DNA from: Streptococcus porcinus
Lineage (GTDB): Bacteria > Bacillota > Bacilli > Lactobacillales > Streptococcaceae
Length of the DNA: 64,000 nt
Reading direction: 5' to 3'
NCBI RefSeq assembly: GCF_900475415.1
Contig: NZ_LS483388.1
Location: 854,001-918,000, forward strand
Within the stretch, counting starts at the first letter, position 1; each line of letters begins with the position of its first letter. The notes beneath the pieces were generated by a model that was not told where the DNA came from, did not search any database, and saw nothing but the letters and a program-made list of their open reading frames with translations. Both the position numbers and the translations under genes were made by a program. Of this stretch, positions 19,046-28,755 are shown in pieces.

Positions 19046-20512
19046 ATGACAGAATCGTCAAGACGTCAAAAACGTGTAAAACCTAAAGGAAATGGAACCT
19101 TTACAGTTATAAATGTTGCATTATTTATACTCTATACGTTATTATCGCTCACTGTGGCTTTTATGATGTATACTTATAACTTTTTAGCTTTTCGTCATTT
19201 AAACATAATCATTGGTGTGGCCTTAAGTGCTCTTTTTTTTCTGACACTGTTTTTGATTATTAGTAAAAAAGCAAAATGGTTAACTATGTTGGGGATGATT
19301 ATTGCTAATATTGCTTTAGCACTTGTCCTTTTCACCTTTAAGTCAACTATTGATTTAACAGCACAATTAAACAAAACGGCTTCTTTTTCAGAGGTAGAAA
19401 TGTCTATTGTTGTTCCTAAAAATAGTTCTATCTCTTCAGTTGAGACCTTAAAAACAGTTGAAGCTCCACTAAAGATGGACCAGTCAAATATTAAGAAGTT
19501 GTTAAGTCATTTGAAGAGTGATAAAAATGTCGATTTGGCAACAAAAGAAGTTAATTCTTACCAGAATGCTTATGAAGATATTCAATCCGGTAATACAGAA
19601 GCGATGGTGATGAACAGCGCCTATGTGGCTTTGCTAGAACAAAACGACGCTAACTTTGCAGATAAAGTCAAAACTATCTATTCTTATAAAATCAAAAAAG
19701 CTATTCCAAATTCACAAAAACCGGTTAATAAATCTGGGGTTTATAATCTTTATATTAGCGGTATTGATACTTATGGTCCAATTTCAACCGTTTCTCGTTC
19801 AGATGTAAATATTATTATGACCGTCAACATGAATACACACAAGGTGCTGCTCACAACGACACCACGTGATTCTTATGTTAAGATTCCTGATGGTGGTGGT
19901 AACCAGTTCGACAAATTGACCCATGCTGGAATCTATGGCGTTGAAACATCGATGAAAACGTTAGAAAATCTTTATGATATTAAAATTGATAATTATGCTC
20001 GGATTAATTTCACTACTTTTGCAGAGCTGATTGATTTATTGGGCGGAATTGAAGTTCAAAATGACACAGCCTTCTCAGCAGGTGGCATTGATTTTCCAAA
20101 GGGAAGAATCTCTTTAAATTCAAAACAAGCTCTGGTATTTGTTCGTGAACGGCATGCCCTTGAAGGTGGGGATAATGATCGTGGTAAAAATCAAGAACGA
20201 GTTGTGACTGCTATTATTAATAAACTAAGTAGTATCAAATCACCAAATCAAGCAAGTTCTATCATTACAGGCATTCAAAACTCAGTTCAAACTAATCTAA
20301 GCCTTAATCAAATGATGACAATTGCAAATAGTCAATTAGAAGATAATGCTCAATTTTCTGTTGAATCACAAGATGTTACAGGTATTGGCTCAACAGGAGA
20401 ATTACAATCTTATGCGATGCCAGGATCGGCTTTATATATGTACAAGTTAGATGATGCCAGCCTTAACCAAGCAAAAGATGCTATTAGAGCAACAATGGAG
20501 GGTAATCAATGA
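19046..20512 (+). CDS. cpsA: Capsule assembly LytR-CpsA-Psr ligase CpsA
   Basis: A 488-residue membrane protein. About three hydrophobic segments lie within residues 25-105, then an extracellular accessory domain and the LCP domain (about 230-400). TTPRDSYVKIPDG and FVRERHALEGGDNDRGKNQER hold the conserved Arg and Asp residues that bind the polyprenyl pyrophosphate and metal. LCP proteins attach capsule or teichoic polymers to peptidoglycan. The frame is open from an ATG at 18971, but that ATG lies inside the promoter; CGGAG at 19031-19035 supports the ATG at 19046. Confidence 0.93.
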   Translation: MTESSRRQKRVKPKGNGTFTVINVALFILYTLLSLTVAFMMYTYNFLAFRHLNIIIGVALSALFFLTLFLIISKKAKWLTMLGMIIANIALALVLFTFKSTIDLTAQLNKTASFSEVEMSIVVPKNSSISSVETLKTVEAPLKMDQSNIKKLLSHLKSDKNVDLATKEVNSYQNAYEDIQSGNTEAMVMNSAYVALLEQNDANFADKVKTIYSYKIKKAIPNSQKPVNKSGVYNLYISGIDTYGPISTVSRSDVNIIMTVNMNTHKVLLTTTPRDSYVKIPDGGGNQFDKLTHAGIYGVETSMKTLENLYDIKIDNYARINFTTFAELIDLLGGIEVQNDTAFSAGGIDFPKGRISLNSKQALVFVRERHALEGGDNDRGKNQERVVTAIINKLSSIKSPNQASSIITGIQNSVQTNLSLNQMMTIANSQLEDNAQFSVESQDVTGIGSTGELQSYAMPGSALYMYKLDDASLNQAKDAIRATMEGNQ

Positions 20513-21240
20513 TCGATATCCATTCCCACATCGTTTTCGATGTGGACGATGGTCCACTGACGATAGATGAAAGTCTATCCTTAATTGAAGAAAGTTACAG
20601 ACAGGGTGTGCGGACTATTGTGTCGACATCCCATCGTCGCAAAGGAATGTTCGAAACGCCTGAAGATGATATTGCTAACAAATTTTTACAAGTAAAACGT
20701 GAAGCTGAAAAGAAGTTCCCAGATTTAACCTTACTGTATGGTGGTGAGCTCTATTATACACATGATATTCTTGAAAAATTAGAAAACAGGTTAGTACCAA
20801 CCATGAACGGTACTCGCTTTGCATTAATTGAATTCTCAATGGCTACACCTTGGAAAGAGATTCATACTGCTCTTGCTCAAGTTATTATGTTAGGAATTAC
20901 GCCTGTTATTGCTCACATCGAACGTTATGATGCTCTCGCCTTTAATAAAGACCGTGTCAAAGAGTTGATTAATATGGGGTGCTACACACAAATTAATAGC
21001 TCGCATGTCCTTAAGGCGAAGCTATTTGGCGATAAATTAAAAGTTTTTAAAAAACGTGCGAGTTACTTTTTAGATGAGAACTTAGTTCATTGCATCGCGT
21101 CAGACATGCACAATTTAAAAAAACGTCCCCCTTTTATGAAAGAAGCAAGACGCTTGGTAGAAAAAGAATATGGGATTAAACGTGCGCGAGCTTTATTTGA
21201 AACCAATCCTGAAACTTTGATTAATAATGAATATTTATAG
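20509..21240 (+). CDS. cpsB: Capsule tyrosine-protein phosphatase CpsB
   Basis: A 243-residue PHP-domain manganese-dependent phosphatase that removes phosphate from the tyrosine cluster of CpsD. MIDIHSHIVFDVDDGP at the N terminus has the HxH metal motif; further metal ligands are TSHR near 42, ELYYTHD near 80, AHIERY near 140 and CIASDMHNL near 200. It overlaps cpsA by four bases (ATGA), indicating coupled translation. Full family length. Confidence 0.95.
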   Translation: MIDIHSHIVFDVDDGPLTIDESLSLIEESYRQGVRTIVSTSHRRKGMFETPEDDIANKFLQVKREAEKKFPDLTLLYGGELYYTHDILEKLENRLVPTMNGTRFALIEFSMATPWKEIHTALAQVIMLGITPVIAHIERYDALAFNKDRVKELINMGCYTQINSSHVLKAKLFGDKLKVFKKRASYFLDENLVHCIASDMHNLKKRPPFMKEARRLVEKEYGIKRARALFETNPETLINNEYL

Positions 21241-21248
21241 GAGACATT

Positions 21249-21938
21249 ATGAATAACACTGATCAGTCATCAATAGAAATTGATGTACTTAGCCTTTTAA
21301 AAAAGCTTTGGAATAAGAAATTTTTGATTCTTTTCATGGGACTTTTTGTTGGAGTGCTAGCTTTGATGGCCTCACTTTTCTTGATTAAGCCATCATATAC
21401 TTCAACAACACGTTTGTATGTTATCAATCGTCAACAATCAGACAACCTTACAGCTACTGACTTGCAAGCGGGTGGTTACTTGGTAAATGACTATAAGGAA
21501 ATCATCACGTCACGGGATGTGATGCAAGATGTTATTGCCAGTGATGGCTTATCCTTAACTCCAGAGCAATTAAGTAAAATGATTGCTGTTACTGTTCCCG
21601 CTGATACTCGTGTAATCTCTATTTCTGTGACAAATCACCATCCTCAAGAAGCAAAAGACTTGGCTAATTCTATTCGCGAAGCGGCATCTGAAAAGATTAA
21701 AAAGGTGACCAAAGTCCAAGATGTAACGCCTTTGGAAAAAGCACAGCTTCCAAGCAGTCCATCATCACCTAACATCCAACGTAATACACTTATTGGTTTC
21801 TTCCTAGGTGCTTTGCTGACAATTGTTGTTATTGTGGTTGGTGAAGTTCTGGATGATCGAATCAAACGCCCAGAAGATATTGAAGAAGTTCTTGGAATGA
21901 CCCTATTAGGTACTGTTCCAAATACCGATAAATTGTAA
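21249..21938 (+). CDS. cpsC: Capsule chain-length regulator / kinase activator CpsC
   Basis: A 229-residue Wzz-type polysaccharide co-polymerase. Two membrane segments (about 27-48 and 177-200) bracket an extracellular domain; the second is preceded by the proline-rich LPSSPSSPN characteristic of the family. It controls polymer length and activates the CpsD kinase through its cytosolic tail. AGGAGAC precedes the ATG, eight bases after cpsB. Confidence 0.94.
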   Translation: MNNTDQSSIEIDVLSLLKKLWNKKFLILFMGLFVGVLALMASLFLIKPSYTSTTRLYVINRQQSDNLTATDLQAGGYLVNDYKEIITSRDVMQDVIASDGLSLTPEQLSKMIAVTVPADTRVISISVTNHHPQEAKDLANSIREAASEKIKKVTKVQDVTPLEKAQLPSSPSSPNIQRNTLIGFFLGALLTIVVIVVGEVLDDRIKRPEDIEEVLGMTLLGTVPNTDKL

Positions 21939-21948
21939 GAGGTGAAGA

Positions 21949-22677
21949 ATGGCGCAATTAGATTTAATTAGATCAAAAAGAGATTTATATTTAGCAGCAG
22001 AAGAATATTACAACTCCATCCGGACCAATATCCAATTTAGTGGCCGTGACCTAAGAGTAATTGTTTTAACATCTGTACAACCGGGCGAAGGGAAATCAAC
22101 AAGTTCAATCAATTTGGCGGTTTCATTTGCTAATGCAGGTTTTAAAACTTTATTAATTGATGCAGATATCCGTAATTCTGTTATGTCAGGAACTTTTAAA
22201 TCAGACGAAAAGTATGAGGGACTATCAAACTATTTATCAGGGAATGCTGATTTATCACATGTCATTTCACATACCAATATTAGTAATTTGATGATCATCC
22301 CTGCAGGACAGGTACCACCAAATCCGACAACTCTGCTCCAAAATACCAATTTTAACTATATGATAGATACCTTAAAAGAGGTGTTTGATTATGTTATTAT
22401 CGATACGCCACCAATTGGTTTAGTCATTGATTCGGCGATTGTGGCCCAGAAAGCAGATGCCTCAGTACTTGTTACAGAAGCGGGTGTTATTAAGCGACGC
22501 TTTGTGCAAAAAGCTAAAGAGCAAATGGAGCAAAGTGGTGCTCAATTTTTAGGGGTTATCTTAAATAAAGTAGAACATACAGTTGATTCGTATGGAAGTT
22601 ACGGCTCATATGGTAACTATGGTAAAAAAGAAAAACCAAGAAAACACGCAAGAAAAAGTTCAAGAAAGAGAAAGTAA
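21949..22677 (+). CDS. cpsD: Capsule tyrosine kinase CpsD
   Basis: A 242-residue bacterial tyrosine kinase. Walker A is PGEGKST near residue 45, Walker A' LLIDADIR near 66 and Walker B YVIIDTPP near 148. The C terminus has the autophosphorylated tyrosine cluster [11 protein letters not shown], then a basic tail. Together with CpsC it sets polymer length and export. GAGGTG lies before the ATG. Confidence 0.95.
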   Translation: MAQLDLIRSKRDLYLAAEEYYNSIRTNIQFSGRDLRVIVLTSVQPGEGKSTSSINLAVSFANAGFKTLLIDADIRNSVMSGTFKSDEKYEGLSNYLSGNADLSHVISHTNISNLMIIPAGQVPPNPTTLLQNTNFNYMIDTLKEVFDYVIIDTPPIGLVIDSAIVAQKADASVLVTEAGVIKRRFVQKAKEQMEQSGAQFLGVILNKVEHTVDSYGSYGSYGNYGKKEKPRKHARKSSRKRK

Positions 22678-22680
22678 TAG

Positions 22681-24483
22681 ATGAAGAGAAGTCAAAAAAG
22701 AGTGATTTTGTATTTTTTAGACGTGCTGATGATTACAGTTTCCCATTTTTCGGCATATCATTTCCTGTTGGCTTATAGTCAAGATTTAACAAATAGTGAA
22801 GTGGTAATAACTCTTTTGATGACCCTTTTTGTCTATACTATTCTTGGTATCCACTTTCGGATTTTTTCAATCATCAATCGCTTCACAGATTATAAAATTA
22901 TCTTTAAAATTATTGTCAACTTATTTGTTGCCTCACTGATGGCTTATTTAGTTGACTTGTTCTATTTTGATAGTTTTAGCCGACGCTTTATCTTTTTGGG
23001 GTATCTCTTTAGCACTTTCTTAGTGATTATCCCAAGAATGACTTGGCGCATGTATCATGATTTTAATCCTAACATGCGAAAAAAGAAAAATGATCCTAAA
23101 ACACGCCTGCTAGTTGTAGGGGCGGGTGAAGGAGGAAGCGTCTTCATTCAAACTGTTTTAAATAAGGGCAAAGATTTTGAAATTGTCGGAATTGTTGATG
23201 CTGATATCAATAAACACGGAACTTATCTACATGGTATTAAAGTTTTAGGAAATAAACAAGCAATTCCAAGGATTGTCGCTGATTATGAAGTCAATCAAGT
23301 GACCATTGCTATTCCTAGTTTAACAGGGGAAGAGCGAGAAAGTATCCTAGATATTTGTCGTACCGCAAATGTACCCGTAAACAATATGCCAAGTATTGAA
23401 AATATTGTCATGGGCAAGGTTTCCTTAAATAAATTTAAAGAAATTGACATTGCAGATTTACTAGGTCGAAAAGAAGTTGTTTTAGACCAATCGTCATTAT
23501 CAGATTTTTTCAATGGTAAAACGGTTCTCGTCACAGGTGCAGGCGGTTCGATTGGTTCTGAAATCTGTCGTCAGGTTTCAAAATTTAATCCCAAAAGATT
23601 GGTATTACTTGGTCACGGTGAGAACTCTATTTATCTGATTAATCGCGAGTTAAGAGATACTTATCAAGACGCTATCGAAATTGTTCCAATCATTGCTGAT
23701 ATCCAAGATCGGGACTTGATTTTTAAGATTATGGCGACTTATAAGCCTGATATGGTTTACCATGCCGCTGCCCACAAACACGTCCCTCTAATGGAATTTA
23801 ATCCGAGAGAAGCTGTGAAAAACAATATCTTTGGGACAAAAAATGTTGCTGAAGCAACTAAGGCAGCTGGTGTAGCTACTTTCATTATGATATCAACAGA
23901 CAAGGCAGTTAATCCACCAAATGTTATGGGAGCAACTAAACGCTTTGCAGAAAGGATTGTTACTGGCCTGAACGAACCCGGGCAAACACAATTTGCCGCT
24001 GTGCGCTTTGGAAATGTTCTAGGCAGTCGTGGAAGTGTCGTGCCATTATTTAAAGACCAAATAAAAAAAGGTGGTCCATTAACTGTTACGGACTTCCGAA
24101 TGACACGCTATTTCATGACTATCCCTGAAGCAAGTCGTTTGGTTATACAAGCGAGTTACTTAGCAAAAGGTGGAGAAGTTTTTGTCCTTGATATGGGAGA
24201 ACCTGTTAAAATAGTCGATCTAGCCCGTAAAGTGATTAAACTAAGTGGCCACACCGAAGATGAAATCAAGATTGTTGAATCAGGCATCCGCCCTGGTGAA
24301 AAACTATACGAAGAATTATTATCCACCAAAGAACGCGTCAGCGAACAAATTTACGATAAAATCTTTGTCGGCAAAGTAGCCACAAAACCAATCTCAGAAG
24401 TTGAAAACATTATTAATAACTTAGAACAATTATCTGAAAAAGAGCTAAAAGAAACCTTAATCCAATATGCAAGACAGGAGTAG
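22681..24483 (+). CDS. Membrane UDP-GlcNAc 4,6-dehydratase, CapD/WbpM type
   Basis: A 600-residue protein with four N-terminal membrane helices (about 8-120), a first Rossmann-like region (VVGAGEGG near 145-152) and a catalytic SDR domain starting at GAGGSIG, residues 286-292. STDK at 405-408 and M416-x3-K420 replace the usual Y-x3-K, as in the large CapD/WbpM/PglF dehydratases. It is expected to make UDP-4-keto-6-deoxy-GlcNAc, the precursor of D-FucNAc or D-QuiNAc (or bacillosamine, but no aminotransferase is present). It starts three bases after cpsD. Confidence 0.9.
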   Translation: MKRSQKRVILYFLDVLMITVSHFSAYHFLLAYSQDLTNSEVVITLLMTLFVYTILGIHFRIFSIINRFTDYKIIFKIIVNLFVASLMAYLVDLFYFDSFSRRFIFLGYLFSTFLVIIPRMTWRMYHDFNPNMRKKKNDPKTRLLVVGAGEGGSVFIQTVLNKGKDFEIVGIVDADINKHGTYLHGIKVLGNKQAIPRIVADYEVNQVTIAIPSLTGEERESILDICRTANVPVNNMPSIENIVMGKVSLNKFKEIDIADLLGRKEVVLDQSSLSDFFNGKTVLVTGAGGSIGSEICRQVSKFNPKRLVLLGHGENSIYLINRELRDTYQDAIEIVPIIADIQDRDLIFKIMATYKPDMVYHAAAHKHVPLMEFNPREAVKNNIFGTKNVAEATKAAGVATFIMISTDKAVNPPNVMGATKRFAERIVTGLNEPGQTQFAAVRFGNVLGSRGSVVPLFKDQIKKGGPLTVTDFRMTRYFMTIPEASRLVIQASYLAKGGEVFVLDMGEPVKIVDLARKVIKLSGHTEDEIKIVESGIRPGEKLYEELLSTKERVSEQIYDKIFVGKVATKPISEVENIINNLEQLSEKELKETLIQYARQE

Positions 24484-24485
24484 AG

Positions 24486-25088
24486 ATGTATCCAATTATC
24501 AAACGTCTATTAGCAATCATCATATCTGGTATAGCAATCATCGTGCTCAGTCCAGTATTATTAGGAATTGCTCTTGCTATTAAAATAGATTCAAAAGGAC
24601 CTGTATTCTTTAAACAAAAACGCGTTGGAAAAGATAAAAGTCACTTTATGATTTATAAATTTAGAAGCATGTATAGCGACACACCTGCCGATATGCCAAC
24701 ACATCTCTTAAAAGATCCAAGTGCTATGATTACACGAGTAGGTGGCTTTTTGCGAAAAACTAGTCTAGATGAACTGCCACAACTCTTTAATATTTTTAAA
24801 GGCGAAATGGCTATCATAGGACCACGACCTGCTTTGTGGAACCAATACGATTTGATTGCTGAACGTGATAAATACCATGCTAATGATGTTTCTCCTGGGT
24901 TAACAGGATGGGCACAAATTAATGGCCGTGACGAATTGGAAATTAACGAAAAAGCAAAACTAGATGGTTATTACGTTGATAAAATGAGCTTTTGTTTTGA
25001 CACGCACTGTTTTGTTGGAACCCTAGTCAGTGTGCTTAAAAGTGAGGGCGTTGTTGAAGGTGGAACAGGAGCTAAGGACAAGGAGTAG
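24486..25088 (+). CDS. Initiating sugar-phosphate transferase (PglC/CapM type)
   Basis: A 200-residue monotopic phosphoglycosyl transferase that loads the first sugar phosphate onto undecaprenyl phosphate. One re-entrant hydrophobic segment (about 8-33) precedes the catalytic core with KQKRVGK, YKFRSM, the Asp-Glu pair in TSLDELPQL and IIGPRP. It is the short form, like CapM of S. aureus or PglC, not the long WchA/CpsE type common in streptococci; this agrees with a deoxy-amino sugar as first residue. It starts two bases after the dehydratase gene. Confidence 0.9.
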   Translation: MYPIIKRLLAIIISGIAIIVLSPVLLGIALAIKIDSKGPVFFKQKRVGKDKSHFMIYKFRSMYSDTPADMPTHLLKDPSAMITRVGGFLRKTSLDELPQLFNIFKGEMAIIGPRPALWNQYDLIAERDKYHANDVSPGLTGWAQINGRDELEINEKAKLDGYYVDKMSFCFDTHCFVGTLVSVLKSEGVVEGGTGAKDKE

Positions 25089-25090
25089 AT

Positions 25091-25939
25091 ATGAAAAAAG
25101 TTCTTATTACTGGAGCAAATTCTTATATTGGAACCTCTTTTGAGAAGTGGTTACAACAATCAGAGGGAGAATATAAGGTTGATACTTTAGACATGATTAG
25201 CCCAACTTGGCGGGAATTTGATTTTACCCCCTATGACTGTATTTTTCATGTGGCTGCTATTGTTCATAAAAACGAAAAAAAGATTGATCCGGATCTGTAT
25301 CAAAAAGTTAATACTGAGTTACCAATAGAATTAGCAAATCTTGCAAAGGAAGCAGGAGTTCAACAGTTTATTTTTTTAAGTAGTATGAGTGTTTATGGAA
25401 GTAAAGAGTCAATTATTAATCGTGCTACAAAAGAAGAACCCTCAACTTATTATGGGAAAAGTAAATTGGCTGCAGAGATTGGGTTGAAAGCATTAGAATC
25501 AGACACCTTCAATGTTCTTATTATGCGTCCACCAATGGTCTATGGACCAAAGGCTACAGGAAATTATGCGCGATTGTCAAAACTCGCTAAAGTTACCCCT
25601 ATTTTCCCGAAAATAGGGAACCAACGTAGTATGATTTATATTGATAATTTATTAGAATTTGTCAGACTAGCAATAGAACATAATTTATCCGGACTTCATT
25701 TTCCGCAAAATAGCACCTACGTTAATACCAGTGAACTGGTTAAGATGATTCGGAAGGTTAATGGAAAAAATACAATCCTAATATCTTTATTTAATCCTAT
25801 TATCCCTAAGATGCATAGGGTTAGTCAAATCAATAAATTATTTGGGAATCTGACTTATGATCAAGCACTGTCGCAAGAAGTGTTTGATTATAATGTAGCG
25901 GATTATGAAGAGTCTATCAGAAGGTCGGAAGAAAAATAG
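25091..25939 (+). CDS. SDR reductase, CapN/WbpV-like, for D-FucNAc or D-QuiNAc
   Basis: A 282-residue extended short-chain dehydrogenase. GANSYIG at 8-14 binds NAD(P), LSSMSVYG near 96-103 and Y121-x3-K125 form the active site. Its place directly after the CapD-type dehydratase and the short initiating transferase matches the S. aureus capD-capM-capN and Pseudomonas wbpM-wbpL-wbpV sets, in which the 4-keto intermediate is reduced to UDP-D-FucNAc or UDP-D-QuiNAc. Which epimer cannot be told by eye. Confidence 0.8.
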   Translation: MKKVLITGANSYIGTSFEKWLQQSEGEYKVDTLDMISPTWREFDFTPYDCIFHVAAIVHKNEKKIDPDLYQKVNTELPIELANLAKEAGVQQFIFLSSMSVYGSKESIINRATKEEPSTYYGKSKLAAEIGLKALESDTFNVLIMRPPMVYGPKATGNYARLSKLAKVTPIFPKIGNQRSMIYIDNLLEFVRLAIEHNLSGLHFPQNSTYVNTSELVKMIRKVNGKNTILISLFNPIIPKMHRVSQINKLFGNLTYDQALSQEVFDYNVADYEESIRRSEEK

Positions 25940-25955
25940 TTAGGAAAGGCTCAAG

Positions 25956-27050
25956 TTGAAGAAAATATTATTTTTAGTAAATCATGATTATACAGTGTAT
26001 AATACTCGACTTGAAATTGTTGAGAGATTATTAAAAGAAGGTTATGAAGTTCATATTTCTTCACCAGACGGCATTAGAATCCCGGAATTAATAGAAATAG
26101 GTTGTCATTTTCACGAGATACGTATTAATCGTCATGGAATGAATCCAATTGAAGAACTTCAGCTTATACAGGCATATAAAAGATTATTAAAAAAAGTAAG
26201 ACCTAATGTCATTCTAGGATTTACAATCAAACCTAATATATATGGAGCCATTGCAGCTAAAACTTTAAAAATTCCTTTCATTGCAAATATTACAGGATTG
26301 GGAACGGCTGTTGAATATAAAAGCTGGAAACAATCGGTTTTTATTAATTTATATAAATATGCCTTCAAAGATATTTATAGAGTTTACTTTCAAAATACAG
26401 CTAATAGAGAATTCTTTTTAGAAAATAAAATAATAAATGATAACTTTAGTCTTATTCCTGGTTCTGGAGTAAATCTTGTCAGATTTGCAGAAAAGGATTT
26501 TCCCCATATGTTACCTATAAAATTTGCCTTTGTTTCGCGTGTAATGAAAGAAAAAGGAATTGATCAGTTTTTAGATACAGCAATATATATTAGGAAAAAA
26601 TATCCAAATACTGAATTCCATATCTATGGTTTTTGCGAACAAGCATATGAAGATAAACTCAAGGAATTACAAGAGAAAGGTATTGTTTACTTTCATGGGA
26701 TGATTAAAGATATCGCAGAAGCTTTAGAAAATACGAGTTGCTTGCTTCATCCAAGTTACTATCCAGAAGGACTATCTAATGTTTTATTAGAAGCTTCTGC
26801 GATTGGACGACCTATTATCACAACAAATCGACCAGGGTGTCGAGAAGTAATTGATGATGGAATTACTGGGTACTTGGTTAAACAAAAAAATAGCGAAGAT
26901 TTAATAGAGAAAGTAGAGAAATTCCTAAATTTAACTCATATTGAAAAAGAGCAACTTGGGCATAATGCTAGATTAAAAGTTGAAAAGGAATTTGACAGGC
27001 AAATTATTGTTGAACAATATATGAAAGATATTCAAACGGTACTAGAATAA
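25956..27050 (+). CDS. Family 4 glycosyltransferase, CapL-like
   Basis: A 364-residue GT-B glycosyltransferase starting with TTG, with AGGAAAGG well placed upstream. The N-terminal domain (VNHDYTVYNTRLEIVERLLKEGYEVHISSPDG) and IANITGLGTAVE match the Glyco_trans_4_2 group; the C-terminal domain has the E-x7-E motif PEGLSNVLLEASAIGRPIITTNRPGCREVI near residue 270. Relatives such as CapL of S. aureus add the second sugar (L-FucNAc there) to the lipid-linked first sugar. That acceptor and donor are inferred from context only. Confidence 0.82.
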   Translation: MKKILFLVNHDYTVYNTRLEIVERLLKEGYEVHISSPDGIRIPELIEIGCHFHEIRINRHGMNPIEELQLIQAYKRLLKKVRPNVILGFTIKPNIYGAIAAKTLKIPFIANITGLGTAVEYKSWKQSVFINLYKYAFKDIYRVYFQNTANREFFLENKIINDNFSLIPGSGVNLVRFAEKDFPHMLPIKFAFVSRVMKEKGIDQFLDTAIYIRKKYPNTEFHIYGFCEQAYEDKLKELQEKGIVYFHGMIKDIAEALENTSCLLHPSYYPEGLSNVLLEASAIGRPIITTNRPGCREVIDDGITGYLVKQKNSEDLIEKVEKFLNLTHIEKEQLGHNARLKVEKEFDRQIIVEQYMKDIQTVLE

Positions 27051-27056
27051 GAATTT

Positions 27057-27608
27057 ATGAATAAATATTTGAGAGCTGTTGTTGAATTTCCAACAGCAAT
27101 AATTAAAATGGGATACCTAAAATTAATCAGAAATAACTCTTTTCGCTGTAAACCTCTCATCTTTATGTCTCTCTTTTCTGAATTAACAGTTGATAAAGGA
27201 GCAAGGATTATAATTGGAAAAAACTTCCGTCAAAGAAGTCAATCGAGGATTAGAGTAAGAAATGGTGCAGAATTGGTTATTGGAGATGACATCTCCTTAA
27301 ATCATGGCTGCATGATAGTTTCTCGCGAGAAAATAGTTATCGGTAATGGGGTTCAGTTTGGCCCTAATATACTATTATATGACCATGATCATGACTACAA
27401 AGCTAGTGGGGGTATTTCAGTAGGTAAATATAAAAGTAGCCCCATCATTATTGGTAAAAATGTATGGATTGGAGCTGGTGCAATTATATTAAGAGGTACC
27501 AGCATTGGCGATAATAGTATAATCGCTGCAGGGAGTGTTATTAAAGGTGAATTTCCTGACAATAGTTTAATTTACCAACCAAAAGAAACAAAAGTGAAAA
27601 GATACTAG
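27057..27608 (+). CDS. Hexapeptide-repeat O-acetyltransferase
   Basis: A 183-residue left-handed beta-helix acyltransferase of the LacA/NodL/WcaF kind. Hexapeptide repeats run from about 50 to 170, with the active-site His in LLYDHDHDY near 103 and SPIIIGKNVWIGAGAIILRGTSIGDNSIIAAGSV near 130. It probably acetylates a capsule sugar in the cytosol. The ribosome site is poor and only six bases separate it from the previous gene. Confidence 0.85.
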   Translation: MNKYLRAVVEFPTAIIKMGYLKLIRNNSFRCKPLIFMSLFSELTVDKGARIIIGKNFRQRSQSRIRVRNGAELVIGDDISLNHGCMIVSREKIVIGNGVQFGPNILLYDHDHDYKASGGISVGKYKSSPIIIGKNVWIGAGAIILRGTSIGDNSIIAAGSVIKGEFPDNSLIYQPKETKVKRY

Positions 27609-27618
27609 CGAGGCAATT

Positions 27619-28743
27619 ATGACAAATAACAAGTATTTATATATAGGAGGGTTTGAACTTCCAGATAAAAATGCTGCTGCTCATAGAGTTTTGTCAAATG
27701 GAAAAGCTTTAAAAGAAACTGGATTAGAAGTTATATTTTTAGGAGTCAATAGAACTTTAGGTGAAAGTGATATCTTAAATACCGTAAAAGAAGTTGAAGG
27801 ATTTAAAACTTATGAATTACGTTATCCTGAGGGAATTTTTCAATGGTTTAACTACTTAACTTCCATAGAATCAATAGTGAAGGTGATATATACAAATAAT
27901 ATTCAAAATATTATTTGTTATAATTTACCATCAATCGTTTTAAAAAGATTAATGATGTTCTGTAGGGTAAATAATTTTAAAATTTATGGGGATGTAACTG
28001 AATGGTATTCTACAAAAGGTCGTTCACTACCAAACAAAATATTAAAGGGTTTAGATACATTTTATAGGATGGCTATATTGCATAAAAAACTAGATGGGTT
28101 AATTGTAATTAGTACCTTTTTAGAAAAATACTATGCAGAGTATGTGAATAATATTATTTGTATACCGGTACTTAGTGATTTAGAAGATGTAAAATGGGTA
28201 AATAATTACCAAAAATCTCAAGAAATACTTCAATTAGTCTATGCAGGAAATCCTGGTAAGAAGGAAAACCTAGATTTAATGGTTTCATCTTTAGAGTATA
28301 TAACTAGAAAAGTAAAATTAGATGTAATTGGTATTAATGAAGAGGAATTCTTAAATACCTATCCTCGTTTTAAAAAAAGCAAAATAACTAGTAAGGTATC
28401 TTTTCATGGTAGGCTCTCGCACGAAGTTAGTTTAGATTTTGTAAAAAAAGCAAATTATACCTTTTTTCTCAGAGATAACGATATTGTAAGTAATGCAGGT
28501 TTTCCAACAAAATTAGTAGAGTCTGTTTCTTGTGGAACGCCAGTTATTACGAATAAAACAAGTAATATTTCTGATTATATTAACAGTCAAATAAATGGTG
28601 TTTTGCTTGATGCTTTAGACCCCCCCTATGTGGCTGAAGTAATTGATAATCTTAAATTAGAAATGAAAGTTGAAAAAGAAACTTTTGATTATAGACAGTT
28701 TTCTAAACAACCAGTGTTTAAAAGTTTCTTTAGTAATTCTTAA
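27619..28743 (+). CDS. Glycosyltransferase (GT-B fold)
   Basis: A 374-residue protein with a two-domain GT-B pattern: N-terminal YLYIGGFELPDKNAAAHRVLSNGKALKETG and C-terminal PTKLVESVSCGTPVITNKTSNISDYI near residue 295, which resembles the donor-binding region of GT4-like enzymes. No membrane segment. Probable cytosolic transferase in capsule repeat-unit assembly; donor and acceptor unknown. From here to about 33,750 the DNA is clearly more AT-rich than the flanking genes. Confidence 0.75.
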   Translation: MTNNKYLYIGGFELPDKNAAAHRVLSNGKALKETGLEVIFLGVNRTLGESDILNTVKEVEGFKTYELRYPEGIFQWFNYLTSIESIVKVIYTNNIQNIICYNLPSIVLKRLMMFCRVNNFKIYGDVTEWYSTKGRSLPNKILKGLDTFYRMAILHKKLDGLIVISTFLEKYYAEYVNNIICIPVLSDLEDVKWVNNYQKSQEILQLVYAGNPGKKENLDLMVSSLEYITRKVKLDVIGINEEEFLNTYPRFKKSKITSKVSFHGRLSHEVSLDFVKKANYTFFLRDNDIVSNAGFPTKLVESVSCGTPVITNKTSNISDYINSQINGVLLDALDPPYVAEVIDNLKLEMKVEKETFDYRQFSKQPVFKSFFSNS

Positions 28744-28755
28744 TTGGAGAAATAT